Shown: piece by piece, positions 50,055 to 58,194 of the stretch
Numbering within the stretch: position 1 is the stretch's first letter
Layout of the letters: the number at the start of each line of letters is the position of its first letter
Source of the DNA: Massilia sp. Bi118
GTDB lineage: Bacteria > Pseudomonadota > Gammaproteobacteria > Burkholderiales > Burkholderiaceae_D
Reading direction: 5' to 3'
Length of the DNA: 64,000 bases
Assembly: GCF_918697865.1 (NCBI RefSeq)
Contig: NZ_CAKKMV010000007.1
Location: forward strand, 248,001-312,000
Program-made: the position numbers and the translations under genes
The notes under the pieces: model-generated
Told to the model about the DNA's origin: nothing
Seen by the model: only the letters and a program-made list of their open reading frames with translations
The model's database searches: none

Positions 50055-50557
50055 TGCACACGACTCTGAAATCCCTGGTCCTGGCCTGCTGCCTGTTCTT
50101 TGCCAGCGTGGCCCAGGCCGCCAGCGCCGATCCTGTCCTGGCGAAGCAGGTCAACGCCTTCGTCGACGCCTGGCACGACGATGCCGCCCACGCGCGCATG
50201 GCCTATTTCGACAAGATGGCGCCCGACGGCGTCTACATCGGCACCGATCGCAGCGAGCTGTGGCAGCGCGACGACTTCAAGGCATGGGCCCGCAAGTACT
50301 TCGAAGGGAAGACGTCCGCCTGGTCGTTCAAGGCCACGCGCCGTAACGTGTATACTGCGGGCGATGGCAAGCTGATCTGGTTCGACGAGCTGCTCGACAC
50401 GCCGAACATGGGCCACTGCATGGCCAGCGGGGTGATCCGCAAGACGAACAAAGGTTTCGAAATCCTGCACTACCAGCTGTCGATGGCGGTGCCGAACGAG
50501 ATCGCGAAGCAGGTGACGGCGCTGGTGACGAAGGCCGAGGCCGCACCGGCCAGGTAG
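50051..50557 (+). CDS. Secreted SnoaL/NTF2-like protein
   Basis: A 168-residue protein with a signal peptide (VLACCLFFASVAQAAS). The mature part is a cone-like NTF2/SnoaL domain (VNAFVDAWHDDAAH; FKAWARKYFEGK; WSFKATRRNVY). The overlap with the hydrolase gene suggests they act together; no enzyme activity is certain. Confidence 0.78.
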   Translation: MMHTTLKSLVLACCLFFASVAQAASADPVLAKQVNAFVDAWHDDAAHARMAYFDKMAPDGVYIGTDRSELWQRDDFKAWARKYFEGKTSAWSFKATRRNVYTAGDGKLIWFDELLDTPNMGHCMASGVIRKTNKGFEILHYQLSMAVPNEIAKQVTALVTKAEAAPAR

Positions 50558-50715
50558 AGATATTCAATATTTCTATTGCAATACCTGTACTATATTCGCA
50601 ACAGCTTGTCATTCATCGAATGACAAGGTCTGTCAAACACAATTAGAATGTTGCTTTGCAACAAGTGACAATCCTCAATAGAAATTCTCTGTGGGGTAAG
50701 TGAGAAGAACGCTCC

Positions 50716-53016
50716 ATGGGAACCTATTACGACATCGACCACTGGCGCTCCAGGGTCTTCGCGTCCCTGCTGTCGTATGTGGTCATGCTGGGCACGCTCG
50801 CCGCGGTGCCCAGCATCGGCCTGTCCGTCAGCGAAGGCCTGTGGCCGGTCGCCCTGATGGACAGCGTGGCGCTGGCCTGGGTGGCCGCGCTGTGGCGTTT
50901 GCCGCGCCTGAACTACACCTTCCGCGTCCTTAATTTCCTCGCGATCCTCTACCTGATCGGCATCGGCCTGATGCTCACGGTCGGCCCGGTCAGCCAGATC
51001 TTCCTGATGGCGCCACCCGTGCTGGGTGTGGTCCTGCTGGGCATGCGGCCGGCGCTGGCCGCGCTGGGCCTGAGCGGCGCCACCATCTTCGTGCTCGGCC
51101 TGACCGGCTATGCCAGGCTGTACGTCACCGGCATGGAAGAGCACGAGCTGCTGCCCTGCCTGATCGTCACCCTGAATTACCTGTTCGTCGGCGCACTGAT
51201 TACCCTGACCTGCGGCAGCCTGCTGCAGCGCCTCGATAATTCGATGGCGGAGCTGGGCCGCACCGCCGACTCGCTCGAGGAAGGCCACGCCAGGCTGCAC
51301 GAACTGAACGCCGAGCTGCGCCTGACCTCGGCCGCGGTGGCGCGCCTGAACGACATGGTCCTGATCGCCAGGGTGGTCGACGATGCCGGCGCCGAGCAGC
51401 CGATCATCTTCGCCAACGACGCCTTCGTGCGCCGCACCGGCTACACGCGCGACGAGGTGGTGGGTCAAAGCATGCGCCTGCTGCACGGCCCCGAGACCGA
51501 CCAGATCGAGGTCGCCCGCATCCTCGGCGCCATGGCGCGTGGCGAGGCCGCCAAGGCCGAGCTGGTGAACTACACCCGGCGCGGCGAAAAATACTGGGTC
51601 GAGATGGAACTGGTGCCCTTCGCCGACGAAGGCGGCCGCAACACGCACTGGGTGGTGGTCGGGCGCGACATCACCGAGCGCCGCAACGCCGCCGACGCCA
51701 TCCACCGGCTCGCGTTCTACGACGTCCTCACCGGCCTGCCGAACCGCCGCCTGCTGATCGAGCGCCTGGACGCCATGGTCGCGCGCGCGCACGCTGCCGC
51801 CGGGCTGGGCGCGGTGCTGTTCATCGACCTCGACAACTTCAAGACCATCAACGACGCGCGCGGCCACGCGATCGGCGACAACATGCTCAAGCACGCCGCC
51901 CAGCGCGTGGCGGCGGCGCTGCGCCAGGGCGACACGGTGGCGCGCCTGGGCGGCGACGAATTCGTGGTCGTGCTCGAGAACCTGGGTCCGGACGCGCAGC
52001 GCGCCACCTTCGCGGCGCAGGTGGTGGCCGAGAAGATCCGCGGTGCGCTGGCCGAGCAGGTCGAGATCGGCGGCCAGCTGTATCACGCCTCGGCCAGCAT
52101 CGGCATCGCGCTGCCGCTGCGCAGCGGCCAGACCGGCCACGACCTGCTGCGCGAAGCGGATACCGCGATGTACCACGCCAAGGTGGCCGGCCGCAACGGC
52201 GTGACCCTGTTCGAAGCCGGCATGCTGGCCGAGGCCGAGCGCAAGCTGACGCTGGAACGCGATTTCGCCGCCGCGATGGACAACGGCGAGCTGTCGATGT
52301 ATCTGCAGCTGCAGATCGACCACCTGCGCATGCCGGTGGGCGCCGAGCTGCTGATGCGCTGGCAGCGCCCGGACGGCAGCTTCGTGCCGCCCGACGTGTT
52401 CATTCCGGCCGCCGAATCGAGCGGCCTGATTTACCCGCTCGGCCAATGGGTGCTGCGCCAGGCCTGCGAATACTGGCTGCGCCTGGACCGCGCCGGCCTG
52501 GCCGTGCCGCTGTCGGTGAACGTCAGCCCGCTGCAGTTCCGCCAGCCGGACTTCGTCGAGCAGGTGTGTGCGGTCCTGGTCGAAACCGGCGCCCCGGCCA
52601 GTCAGCTGATCTTCGAAGTCACCGAGGGCCTGCTGGTGAACGACCTGAACGAGACCATCGCGCGCATGCACGAACTGGCGCAGATGGGCATCCGCTTCTC
52701 GATCGACGATTTCGGCACCGGCTATTCGAACCTGGCCTACCTGAAGAAGATGCCGCTGTACGAACTGAAGATCGACAAGAGCTTCATCCGCGACACCCCC
52801 GGCGACGTCAACGGCACCGCGATCGTGCAGTCGATCCTGGCGATGGCCGACCACCTGGGCCTGCGCGTGGTGGCGGAGGGCGTCGAGACCGACCAGCAGG
52901 CCAGCTTCCTGGCCGCGAACCGCAAGCCGGCCATGCAGGGCTTCCTGTTCTCGCGCCCGGCGCCGCTGGAAGAGTTCATGACGCAGATGCGCAACTGGCA
53001 GGCCAAAGCGGCGTAA
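50716..53016 (+). CDS. Membrane PAS-GGDEF-EAL protein (cyclic di-GMP turnover)
   Basis: A 766-residue protein. Five or six N-terminal helices (residues ~15-175), a PAS domain (~210-325) with GQSMRLLHGPETD, then GGDEF (RLGGDEFVV) preceded by an RxxD inhibitory site (RQGD), then EAL. The EAL signature reads ELL (GAELLMRW), but the other catalytic residues are in place (NVSPLQF, EVTEG, IDDFGTGYS, KIDKSF, AEGVET). It could make and degrade c-di-GMP. The PAS looks LOV-like but lacks the flavin-adduct Cys. It is convergent with the photosensory operon. Confidence 0.93.
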   Translation: MGTYYDIDHWRSRVFASLLSYVVMLGTLAAVPSIGLSVSEGLWPVALMDSVALAWVAALWRLPRLNYTFRVLNFLAILYLIGIGLMLTVGPVSQIFLMAPPVLGVVLLGMRPALAALGLSGATIFVLGLTGYARLYVTGMEEHELLPCLIVTLNYLFVGALITLTCGSLLQRLDNSMAELGRTADSLEEGHARLHELNAELRLTSAAVARLNDMVLIARVVDDAGAEQPIIFANDAFVRRTGYTRDEVVGQSMRLLHGPETDQIEVARILGAMARGEAAKAELVNYTRRGEKYWVEMELVPFADEGGRNTHWVVVGRDITERRNAADAIHRLAFYDVLTGLPNRRLLIERLDAMVARAHAAAGLGAVLFIDLDNFKTINDARGHAIGDNMLKHAAQRVAAALRQGDTVARLGGDEFVVVLENLGPDAQRATFAAQVVAEKIRGALAEQVEIGGQLYHASASIGIALPLRSGQTGHDLLREADTAMYHAKVAGRNGVTLFEAGMLAEAERKLTLERDFAAAMDNGELSMYLQLQIDHLRMPVGAELLMRWQRPDGSFVPPDVFIPAAESSGLIYPLGQWVLRQACEYWLRLDRAGLAVPLSVNVSPLQFRQPDFVEQVCAVLVETGAPASQLIFEVTEGLLVNDLNETIARMHELAQMGIRFSIDDFGTGYSNLAYLKKMPLYELKIDKSFIRDTPGDVNGTAIVQSILAMADHLGLRVVAEGVETDQQASFLAANRKPAMQGFLFSRPAPLEEFMTQMRNWQAKAA

Positions 53017-53073
53017 TTTCCCCCATGCCGGGTAGAGGGCCGGCCGCCCACGCGCAGCCCCGGCGACGACAGG

Positions 53074-53286
53074 ATGGCCCAGCTGATGCGCGACCGCGTC
53101 CAGCACCTGCGCGACGAGCTCACGCGCAAGACCGATGACCGCGCCCGCCCGGAGCGCATCCAGCTGCTCGAGGTGCGCCTGGAGCCGCTCAATCCGATGC
53201 AGGAGTCGCGGGACAAGGTGGCGGCCCGCCTGGCGGTCTGGCAGGCGATTTCCTGCCAGCGCCTGGTGGAACTGGTCATGACTTGA
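53074..53286 (+). CDS. Possible small helical protein, 70 aa
   Basis: A short frame after the GGDEF-EAL gene, with codon use like real genes and a strongly helical, charged sequence (AQLMRDRVQHLRDEL). No clear ribosome site; it overlaps the end of the MerR-type gene by 11 bp. Function unknown; it could be a chance frame. Confidence 0.35.
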   Translation: MAQLMRDRVQHLRDELTRKTDDRARPERIQLLEVRLEPLNPMQESRDKVAARLAVWQAISCQRLVELVMT

Positions 53287-54175
53287 CGGCGGCCAGGGCC
53301 TGGCGGCCGGCGTCCAGCGTCGGCAGCAGGCGCACGCCGGCCACGCCGTCGAGGCGCGCCACGCCGGCGCCGCCGGCCCACAGCTCGACCTCGGGCGGCA
53401 AGGCCTGGCGCAGCTGGGACAGCACCGGCGCCACCTGGCGCCGCGGATAGGCCGCCGAGAAGGACAGGGCGACGACGCCGGCGCCGTACGCGCTTGCCGC
53501 GCGCGCGATGTCGAGCAGCGGCGTTTCGAGGCCGAGCGAGATGCAGTTGGCGCCTTCGAGCGAGAACAGGGCCTGGGCCATCAGGATGCCGAGACCATGC
53601 GCTTCGCCGGGGACCGTGGTCATCAGGATGCGCGGACCCTGGCGCGCGCCGGGCAGGTCGGCGATCGCCTGGCGCAGCTGCTGCTGGGCCGACTCGGTAT
53701 AGAAATGTTCGTCGAAGACGTCGAAGCTGCCGTCTTCCCAGCACTCGCCGACGGCCGTGGTCAGTGGCGCCATCGTCTGCTCGACGAAGCGCTCCAGGCC
53801 CTGGCGCGCCAGCGACTGGCGCAGCGCGTGGCGGAACACGGCCGGGTCGCGCGCACGGATCGTCTCCAGCAGGTGGGCGATGGCGCTGGTCTGGCCTTCC
53901 TCGTCCGCGGCGCGCTGCGGCGCCGCCAGCGCGGCCAGTTCGCCATGTGCCATCGCGGCCAGCGCGCCGGGACGGTGGCCCTGGTCCATCAGGCGCTTCA
54001 TCAGGCGCAGGCGTTCGACCTGCTCGCCCGGATAGCAGCGTTCGCCGTTGGCGTCGCGCACCGGCTGCGGGAAGCCGTAGCGGCGCTCCCAGACCCGCAG
54101 CACGTCCTTCGACAGGCGCGTCTCGCGCTCGACGGCGGCGATGCTGAAGGTGGGCGATAGGATGGTGGCGTTCAT
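53276..54175 (-). CDS. B12-binding MerR-type regulator (CarH/LitR-like photoreceptor)
   Basis: A 299-residue regulator. Residues ~10-75 are a MerR winged helix (TRLSKDVLRVWERRYGFP). Residues ~95-170 are a cobalamin-binding helical bundle with Trp146...Glu156-His157, the Wx9EH signature of the light-sensing CarH/LitR group. The C-terminal Rossmann domain has the lower-ligand motif Glu191-x-His193-x-x-Gly196 and LGLETPLLDI. In CarH, adenosylcobalamin-loaded tetramers bind DNA in the dark and fall apart in light. Here it is the last gene of the pyp operon (ATGA overlap with the lyase-like gene), suggesting light control of that operon. Response to light is inferred, not shown. Confidence 0.88.
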   Translation of the reverse strand: MNATILSPTFSIAAVERETRLSKDVLRVWERRYGFPQPVRDANGERCYPGEQVERLRLMKRLMDQGHRPGALAAMAHGELAALAAPQRAADEEGQTSAIAHLLETIRARDPAVFRHALRQSLARQGLERFVEQTMAPLTTAVGECWEDGSFDVFDEHFYTESAQQQLRQAIADLPGARQGPRILMTTVPGEAHGLGILMAQALFSLEGANCISLGLETPLLDIARAASAYGAGVVALSFSAAYPRRQVAPVLSQLRQALPPEVELWAGGAGVARLDGVAGVRLLPTLDAGRQALAAVKS

Positions 54176-55440
54176 GAGAGGTCTATTCTAGCGCGGCAGA
54201 GCAGGGCCGCGCCATCGTAGCGGATCACGGCCAGCAGGCGCCGCAGGTCCTGGTCGAGGCGCCGTTCGGCGCCGGCGAAGGGCACCAGCTCGGCGATGCG
54301 CGCCATGCAGTCGAGCAGGCCGGCGCCGAGCCGGCGCGGCAGGCCGTCCGGATGGCGCAGGGCGCAGGCCTGGCGCACCGCCACCAGCAGCGCCGCCGCT
54401 ACCTGTTCCGTCAGCTCGACCGCGCGCAGGCAATCGCGCGCTGCGATCATGCCGGTGCCGGCCTTGTGGATCACCGCGTCCGGCGTCAGCCTGAGCGCTT
54501 CCGCGGTCCATGCCGAGACGCTGGCCTGCAGCGCCTTGAGGCCGTGTCCCGCTGCCGCGTTGCGCAGGCCGGGCGGCAGGCCTTTGCCGGCACAGGCGTC
54601 GACCACCAGCGCCATCTGCTGTTCGAACAGGCCGGCGAGCTTGGTCACCGCGTTCTTCATGCCCTCCATCGCGAAGGTCAGGTGGCCGGCATGGTCGAGG
54701 GAACGCGGATCGCCGCCGGCGCTGTTCAGTTCCACTTCGATGTGGCTCACCATCCAGGGCAGGCCGTCCAGCAAGACCCCGATCACCTGCGGCGCGCAGC
54801 GCAGCGGCGCCAGATGGTGCTGCTGTGCTGCGCCCGTCCCTTCGCCGAGGTCGTCGCGGATCCAGCCGGCCGCGCGCAGCGTGCCGGGATAGGGCCGGGC
54901 CGCGAACAGGGCCTGGTCGAAGTGGGAGGCGTTGCCGTCCAGGGCGACGGCGGCCAGCGCCGCGATGCGGCCGCCCAACCGGCACAGGCTTCGTGCGCGT
55001 ACCGCCGCCAGGCAGGCCAGGCCGGTCATGGCGGCGCCGCCGTCGATCAGTGCCTGGTCCTCGGCGACCAGCGCCGACAGCTTGTCGTCCTCGAGCAGGC
55101 TCGCCAGCTGGCGCAGCGTGTCCATGCCGGCGCCGGATTCGGCCTGGCACAGCGCGACCAGGCGCACCGCGAGGATCGCGCGGGTCTGTTCCGGGGTGAA
55201 AGGGGTGTCCAGGCCGGCGCCGTGCCAGCTGAAGAGCCGGTGCGGCGCATCGTCATCGCCCGCCGGGCGCTTCAGCCGCGCGGCGCCGGCCTCGATGCGG
55301 GCGGCAAAGGCCGGGTCGCCGGACAGCACCGGCCGGGCGCGGCCCGCGGCCAGGGCCTCGATGTCGCCCACGGTGACGGGGCCGGCGCCGAATACCACGG
55401 CGGGCAGGCCGCCGGCCGGGAGGTCGATCTGCATGATCAT
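54172..55440 (-). CDS. Aromatic-amino-acid-lyase-like protein lacking the MIO segment
   Basis: A 422-residue member of the HAL/PAL/TAL superfamily, in the position where PYP clusters carry tyrosine ammonia-lyase. Shared parts: AILAVRLVALCQAESGAGMD (core helix), ALIDGGAAMTGLACLAAV, LRCAPQVIGVLLDGLPWMV, and the end of the ELN helix. Missing: the loop with the catalytic Tyr (YGLTTGFG region, ~35 residues) and the ~60-residue block with Ala-Ser-Gly, which forms the MIO electrophile. The HGGN and DNP motifs are also altered. It cannot use the known mechanism. ATG 55440 overlaps the ligase stop. It may be a changed-function or scaffold protein, or a decayed lyase. Confidence 0.8.
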   Translation of the reverse strand: MIMQIDLPAGGLPAVVFGAGPVTVGDIEALAAGRARPVLSGDPAFAARIEAGAARLKRPAGDDDAPHRLFSWHGAGLDTPFTPEQTRAILAVRLVALCQAESGAGMDTLRQLASLLEDDKLSALVAEDQALIDGGAAMTGLACLAAVRARSLCRLGGRIAALAAVALDGNASHFDQALFAARPYPGTLRAAGWIRDDLGEGTGAAQQHHLAPLRCAPQVIGVLLDGLPWMVSHIEVELNSAGGDPRSLDHAGHLTFAMEGMKNAVTKLAGLFEQQMALVVDACAGKGLPPGLRNAAAGHGLKALQASVSAWTAEALRLTPDAVIHKAGTGMIAARDCLRAVELTEQVAAALLVAVRQACALRHPDGLPRRLGAGLLDCMARIAELVPFAGAERRLDQDLRRLLAVIRYDGAALLCRARIDLS

Positions 55441-56657
55441 GTGGCGATGCTCCAGTCGGCGGGTTTGTCCAGCATGCCGCGCGGGATGCGTTCGCCCAGC
55501 GTGAGCGCCTTCGGGCGCTCGGGCGCGGCGAGTCTTGTGTCGATCCAGCTGCGCAGTTCCTGGATGAAGCCTTCGCCGGCGCCGGCGCGCGGCACGATGA
55601 AGGCTTTCAGGCGCTGGCCTTCGTCGGGGCGCATCAGGCGCACGGCGGCATCCTCGACCAGCGGGTGCTCTAGCAGGACCCGGCGCACGCGCTCGGGGAA
55701 GACGTTGACGCCGCCCACCTGCACCGCGCTGTCGCGGCGCGGGCCGAGCGTAAAGCGGTCGTCGCCGCACCAGGCGAGCGTGTCCTGCGGATGCAGGGTC
55801 TGCGGCTCGCCATCCGGGCCGCGGCGCAGCAGCGCATCCTCGGAGCGTTCGATATGCGGCAGCAGGCGGTAAGGATCGCGGTGCGAGGCGCGCCAACCCA
55901 GGCCGCCGGTCTCGGAAGCGCCATACACCTGGACCAGCGCCAGGCCCGCAGCCTCGGCGCGTTCGGCCACCGCGTCGGGGCAGGGCGCGGTCGAGCTGAC
56001 GCCGGTCACGCCGGTGGGGAAGTCCTGGTCCGCGTCCAGCGCCGCCTGCCAGAACTGCGGATGGCCGATCACGAGGTCGCCGGGCAGCAGGTGGCGCCCC
56101 AGCTGGGACGGCAGGCGCGCGCGCACGCTCACGACCTGGTCCGCTTCGAGGCCGAGATGGCGCGGCAGCAGCACGCCGAACAGGAAACCGTAGATGTGAT
56201 GCGCCGGCACCGCCATCAGCAGGCGCCGGCGTCCGCTGAACAGCGTGGCCAGGCTGGCCGCTTCCTGCTCCAGCGTGGCGAGGGCGTGCGCGCAGCGTTT
56301 CGGTTCGCCGGTGCTGCCGGAGGTGCGGAAAGTCAGTTCGGCGTCCCGGTGCTGCAGGCCTGCGGTGGCGATGTCCAGCCAGTCGCCGAGGGTGCGGCGC
56401 GCCAGCAGGTAGTCCTCGACGCCGCTGTGCTGCAGTTGCAGGGCCTCGGCCAGCGCGCCGGCCAGCTGCAGCAGCTCCAGCGAATCGACGCCCAGGTCCT
56501 GCTGCAGCGACAGCGAGGGCTCCCAGCTGTCCGGCAGGAGCAGCGGGTCGTGGCGCAGCGCTGCCAGCTCGCCCGCCACCAGGTCGGCGACGAAGCGCAG
56601 CAGGGCACTGCGGTCGGCCCACCATGGGGCGGAAAGGACGCTTGGCGTGTCGGGCAT
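55437..56657 (-). CDS. p-Coumarate-activating adenylate-forming ligase with N-terminal carrier-like domain
   Basis: A 406-residue enzyme next to pyp, like the 4-coumarate ligase of the PYP-activation family. Residues ~1-95 resemble an acyl/peptidyl-carrier domain: LQQDLGVDSLELLQLAGAL, with Ser59 in the phosphopantetheine position. From ~108 the adenylate-forming domain follows: FRTSGSTGEPKR (111-120 P-loop), VYGASETGGL and RIPRGMLDKPADW, whose Lys may be catalytic. It would adenylate p-coumarate, then form a thioester with CoA or with its own carrier arm for transfer to PYP Cys73. A 4-bp gap separates it from pyp. Confidence 0.85.
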   Translation of the reverse strand: MPDTPSVLSAPWWADRSALLRFVADLVAGELAALRHDPLLLPDSWEPSLSLQQDLGVDSLELLQLAGALAEALQLQHSGVEDYLLARRTLGDWLDIATAGLQHRDAELTFRTSGSTGEPKRCAHALATLEQEAASLATLFSGRRRLLMAVPAHHIYGFLFGVLLPRHLGLEADQVVSVRARLPSQLGRHLLPGDLVIGHPQFWQAALDADQDFPTGVTGVSSTAPCPDAVAERAEAAGLALVQVYGASETGGLGWRASHRDPYRLLPHIERSEDALLRRGPDGEPQTLHPQDTLAWCGDDRFTLGPRRDSAVQVGGVNVFPERVRRVLLEHPLVEDAAVRLMRPDEGQRLKAFIVPRAGAGEGFIQELRSWIDTRLAAPERPKALTLGERIPRGMLDKPADWSIAT

Positions 56658-56661
56658 GGGC

Positions 56662-57051
56662 TTACAGGCGCTTCACGAAAATCCAGAAGCTGCCGTCGCT
56701 GATGGCCTTCTTCATGTGGATCTTCACCTTGGTCGGGGTCATTTTATAGTCGAACACGTACTCGAACATCGTGTTCAGGTTATTCGCGCGCACGCCGGCG
56801 TCGAACACGCCCTTGAAACGGGCTGTATTGGTGCAGGGCGCGACATCGCGGAAGAAGTTGGTGCCGATCACCGCGCTGGCGTGGCGGCCGGTGATTTCCG
56901 CTTCGGCCTGGTTGTAGCGCAGGACCTTGCCCTGGCCGTCGAGCTGGATGGCGCCGAATGCCAGCTCGTCGATTTGCTTGCCCGACAGCTGGGATAGCTT
57001 GTTGTCGATGTCGTCCTTGCCGAAGGCGATCACGTTGAGGGTAGACAGCAT
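56662..57051 (-). CDS. pyp: Photoactive yellow protein
   Basis: A 129-residue PAS photoreceptor close to the Halorhodospira prototype ([39 protein letters not shown] are shared). Cys73 would bind the p-coumaroyl chromophore (prototype Cys69); Tyr46, Glu50, Thr54, Arg56 and Met104 match the prototype pocket residues 42, 46, 50, 52 and 100 with a constant +4 offset. It should be a blue-light sensor with a fast photocycle. AGGAG lies four bases before ATG 57051. It is the first gene of the four-gene operon. Confidence 0.97.
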   Translation of the reverse strand: MLSTLNVIAFGKDDIDNKLSQLSGKQIDELAFGAIQLDGQGKVLRYNQAEAEITGRHASAVIGTNFFRDVAPCTNTARFKGVFDAGVRANNLNTMFEYVFDYKMTPTKVKIHMKKAISDGSFWIFVKRL

Positions 57052-57088
57052 GGTGCTCCTTTTATCTTGTATGTAATTGAACCATAGT

Positions 57089-57103
57089 TTTGTCCAGGAC
57101 AAA
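57089..57103. promoter_or_regulatory. Palindrome TTTGTCC-A-GGACAAA, downstream operator of pyp promoter
   Basis: A perfect 7-bp inverted repeat with one central base. It lies at about +1 to +15 of the candidate pyp promoter. A second copy with a central T lies 51 bp away (five helical turns), on the same DNA face. Confidence 0.75.
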
Positions 57104-57110
57104 GCGCGAT

Positions 57111-57138
57111 TGTATATTACTTTTCGGAAACAATGTAA
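57111..57138 (-). promoter_or_regulatory. Candidate promoter of pyp operon
   Basis: On the minus strand, TTACAT (57138-57133) and TATACA (57116-57111) are 16 bp apart, between the two palindromes. Start of transcription would be near 57104. Both boxes differ from consensus, so it is a proposal. Confidence 0.45.
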
Positions 57139-57139
57139 G

Positions 57140-57154
57140 TTTGTCCTGGACAAA
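57140..57154. promoter_or_regulatory. Palindrome TTTGTCC-T-GGACAAA, upstream operator of pyp promoter
   Basis: The second perfect copy, immediately upstream of the proposed -35 box. The pair flanks the promoter, a layout suited to a repressor that oligomerises, such as the CarH-like protein of this operon. Confidence 0.75.
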
Positions 57155-57192
57155 GTTGCGACGATGCCACTTGCAAGACGCGGTATGCTAAG

Positions 57193-58194
57193 GTGGCGCC
57201 TTCCCCATCGAGCGAATTTCCGCAGCGCGCAGTGAGCAGTCTTTCCGCCCCTACCTCGGCCCCGGCCGCACCCTACGTCGGCCGCTTCGCCCCATCCCCG
57301 ACCGGCCCGCTGCACGCCGGCTCGCTGGTGGCGGCCCTGGCCAGCTACCTGGACGCGCGCGCCAACGCCGGCGCCTGGCTGATCCGCATCGAAGACATCG
57401 ACGAGGGCCGCGCCGTGCCGGGCGCCGCCGACACCATCCTCGAGCAGCTGGACTGGCTGGGCATGCATTCGGATGGCGAGATCGTCTGGCAGAGCCGGCG
57501 CAAGGAGCTCTACCAGGCCGCGCGCGAGCGCATCGCCGACTGGGTGTACGGCTGCGGCTGCAACCGCAGGGAGATCGCCGATTCGCGCCTGGGCGTGGGG
57601 CCGGACGGCGCGGCCATCTATCCGGGCACCTGCCGCCACGGCCTGGCGCCGGGACGCGAGGCGCGCAGCCTGCGCCTGCGGGTGCCGGAAGCGGGCGAGG
57701 ACGTGGTCGGCTTCGCCGACCGTTTCGCGGGCTGGCAGGAACAGCGGCTGGCGCTGGAATCGGGGGATTTCGTGCTCAAGCGGGCGGACGGCTACTGGGC
57801 CTACCAGCTGGCGGTCGTTGTCGACGATGCGGAGCAGGGCGTCACCGACGTGGTCCGCGGCGCCGACTTGCTCGACTCGACCCCGCGCCAGATCTACCTG
57901 CAGCGCCTGCTCGGCGTGCCGACGCCGCGCTACCTGCACGTGCCGGTGGTGCGCAACGCCAATGGCGAAAAGCTGTCCAAGCAGACCGGGGCGCTGGCCA
58001 TCCCCTCCGGTCCGCAAGGACGCGATGAAGAGGCCGCCGTCGCGGCCCTGCAACAAGCGGCGGGTTTCCTTGGACTGCGGCTGGCCTCGCCGGCCCCGTC
58101 CATCGGCTCGCTGGCCGCGTTCTGGCAGGAGGCGGTCCCGGCCTGGGCCAGCCTGCTTGCCGAACGCGGCGCTCTACTGGAACTGCCAGGCTAG
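57193..58194 (+). CDS. gluQ: Glutamyl-Q tRNA(Asp) synthetase
   Basis: A ~330-residue paralogue of glutamyl-tRNA synthetase without the anticodon domain; it attaches Glu to queuosine in tRNA-Asp. [16 protein letters not shown] is the HIGH region, GEKLSKQTG the KMSKS-like loop, and the Cys in YGCGCNR and GTCRHG fit the zinc site. The start is unsure: GTG 57193, or GTG 57232 which gives a shorter leader. Divergent from pyp, convergent with the CHRD gene (4-bp overlap of stops). Confidence 0.93.
   Translation: MAPSPSSEFPQRAVSSLSAPTSAPAAPYVGRFAPSPTGPLHAGSLVAALASYLDARANAGAWLIRIEDIDEGRAVPGAADTILEQLDWLGMHSDGEIVWQSRRKELYQAARERIADWVYGCGCNRREIADSRLGVGPDGAAIYPGTCRHGLAPGREARSLRLRVPEAGEDVVGFADRFAGWQEQRLALESGDFVLKRADGYWAYQLAVVVDDAEQGVTDVVRGADLLDSTPRQIYLQRLLGVPTPRYLHVPVVRNANGEKLSKQTGALAIPSGPQGRDEEAAVAALQQAAGFLGLRLASPAPSIGSLAAFWQEAVPAWASLLAERGALLELPG

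Noticed and set aside
51340..51690. LOV photoreceptor domain in the GGDEF-EAL protein
   Set aside because: The position of the flavin-adduct Cys is Met, so a LOV photocycle is not expected; kept as a LOV-like PAS only.
54172..55440. Histidine ammonia-lyase (hutH) for histidine breakdown
   Set aside because: No other hut genes, no MIO motif, and it lies in a PYP operon.
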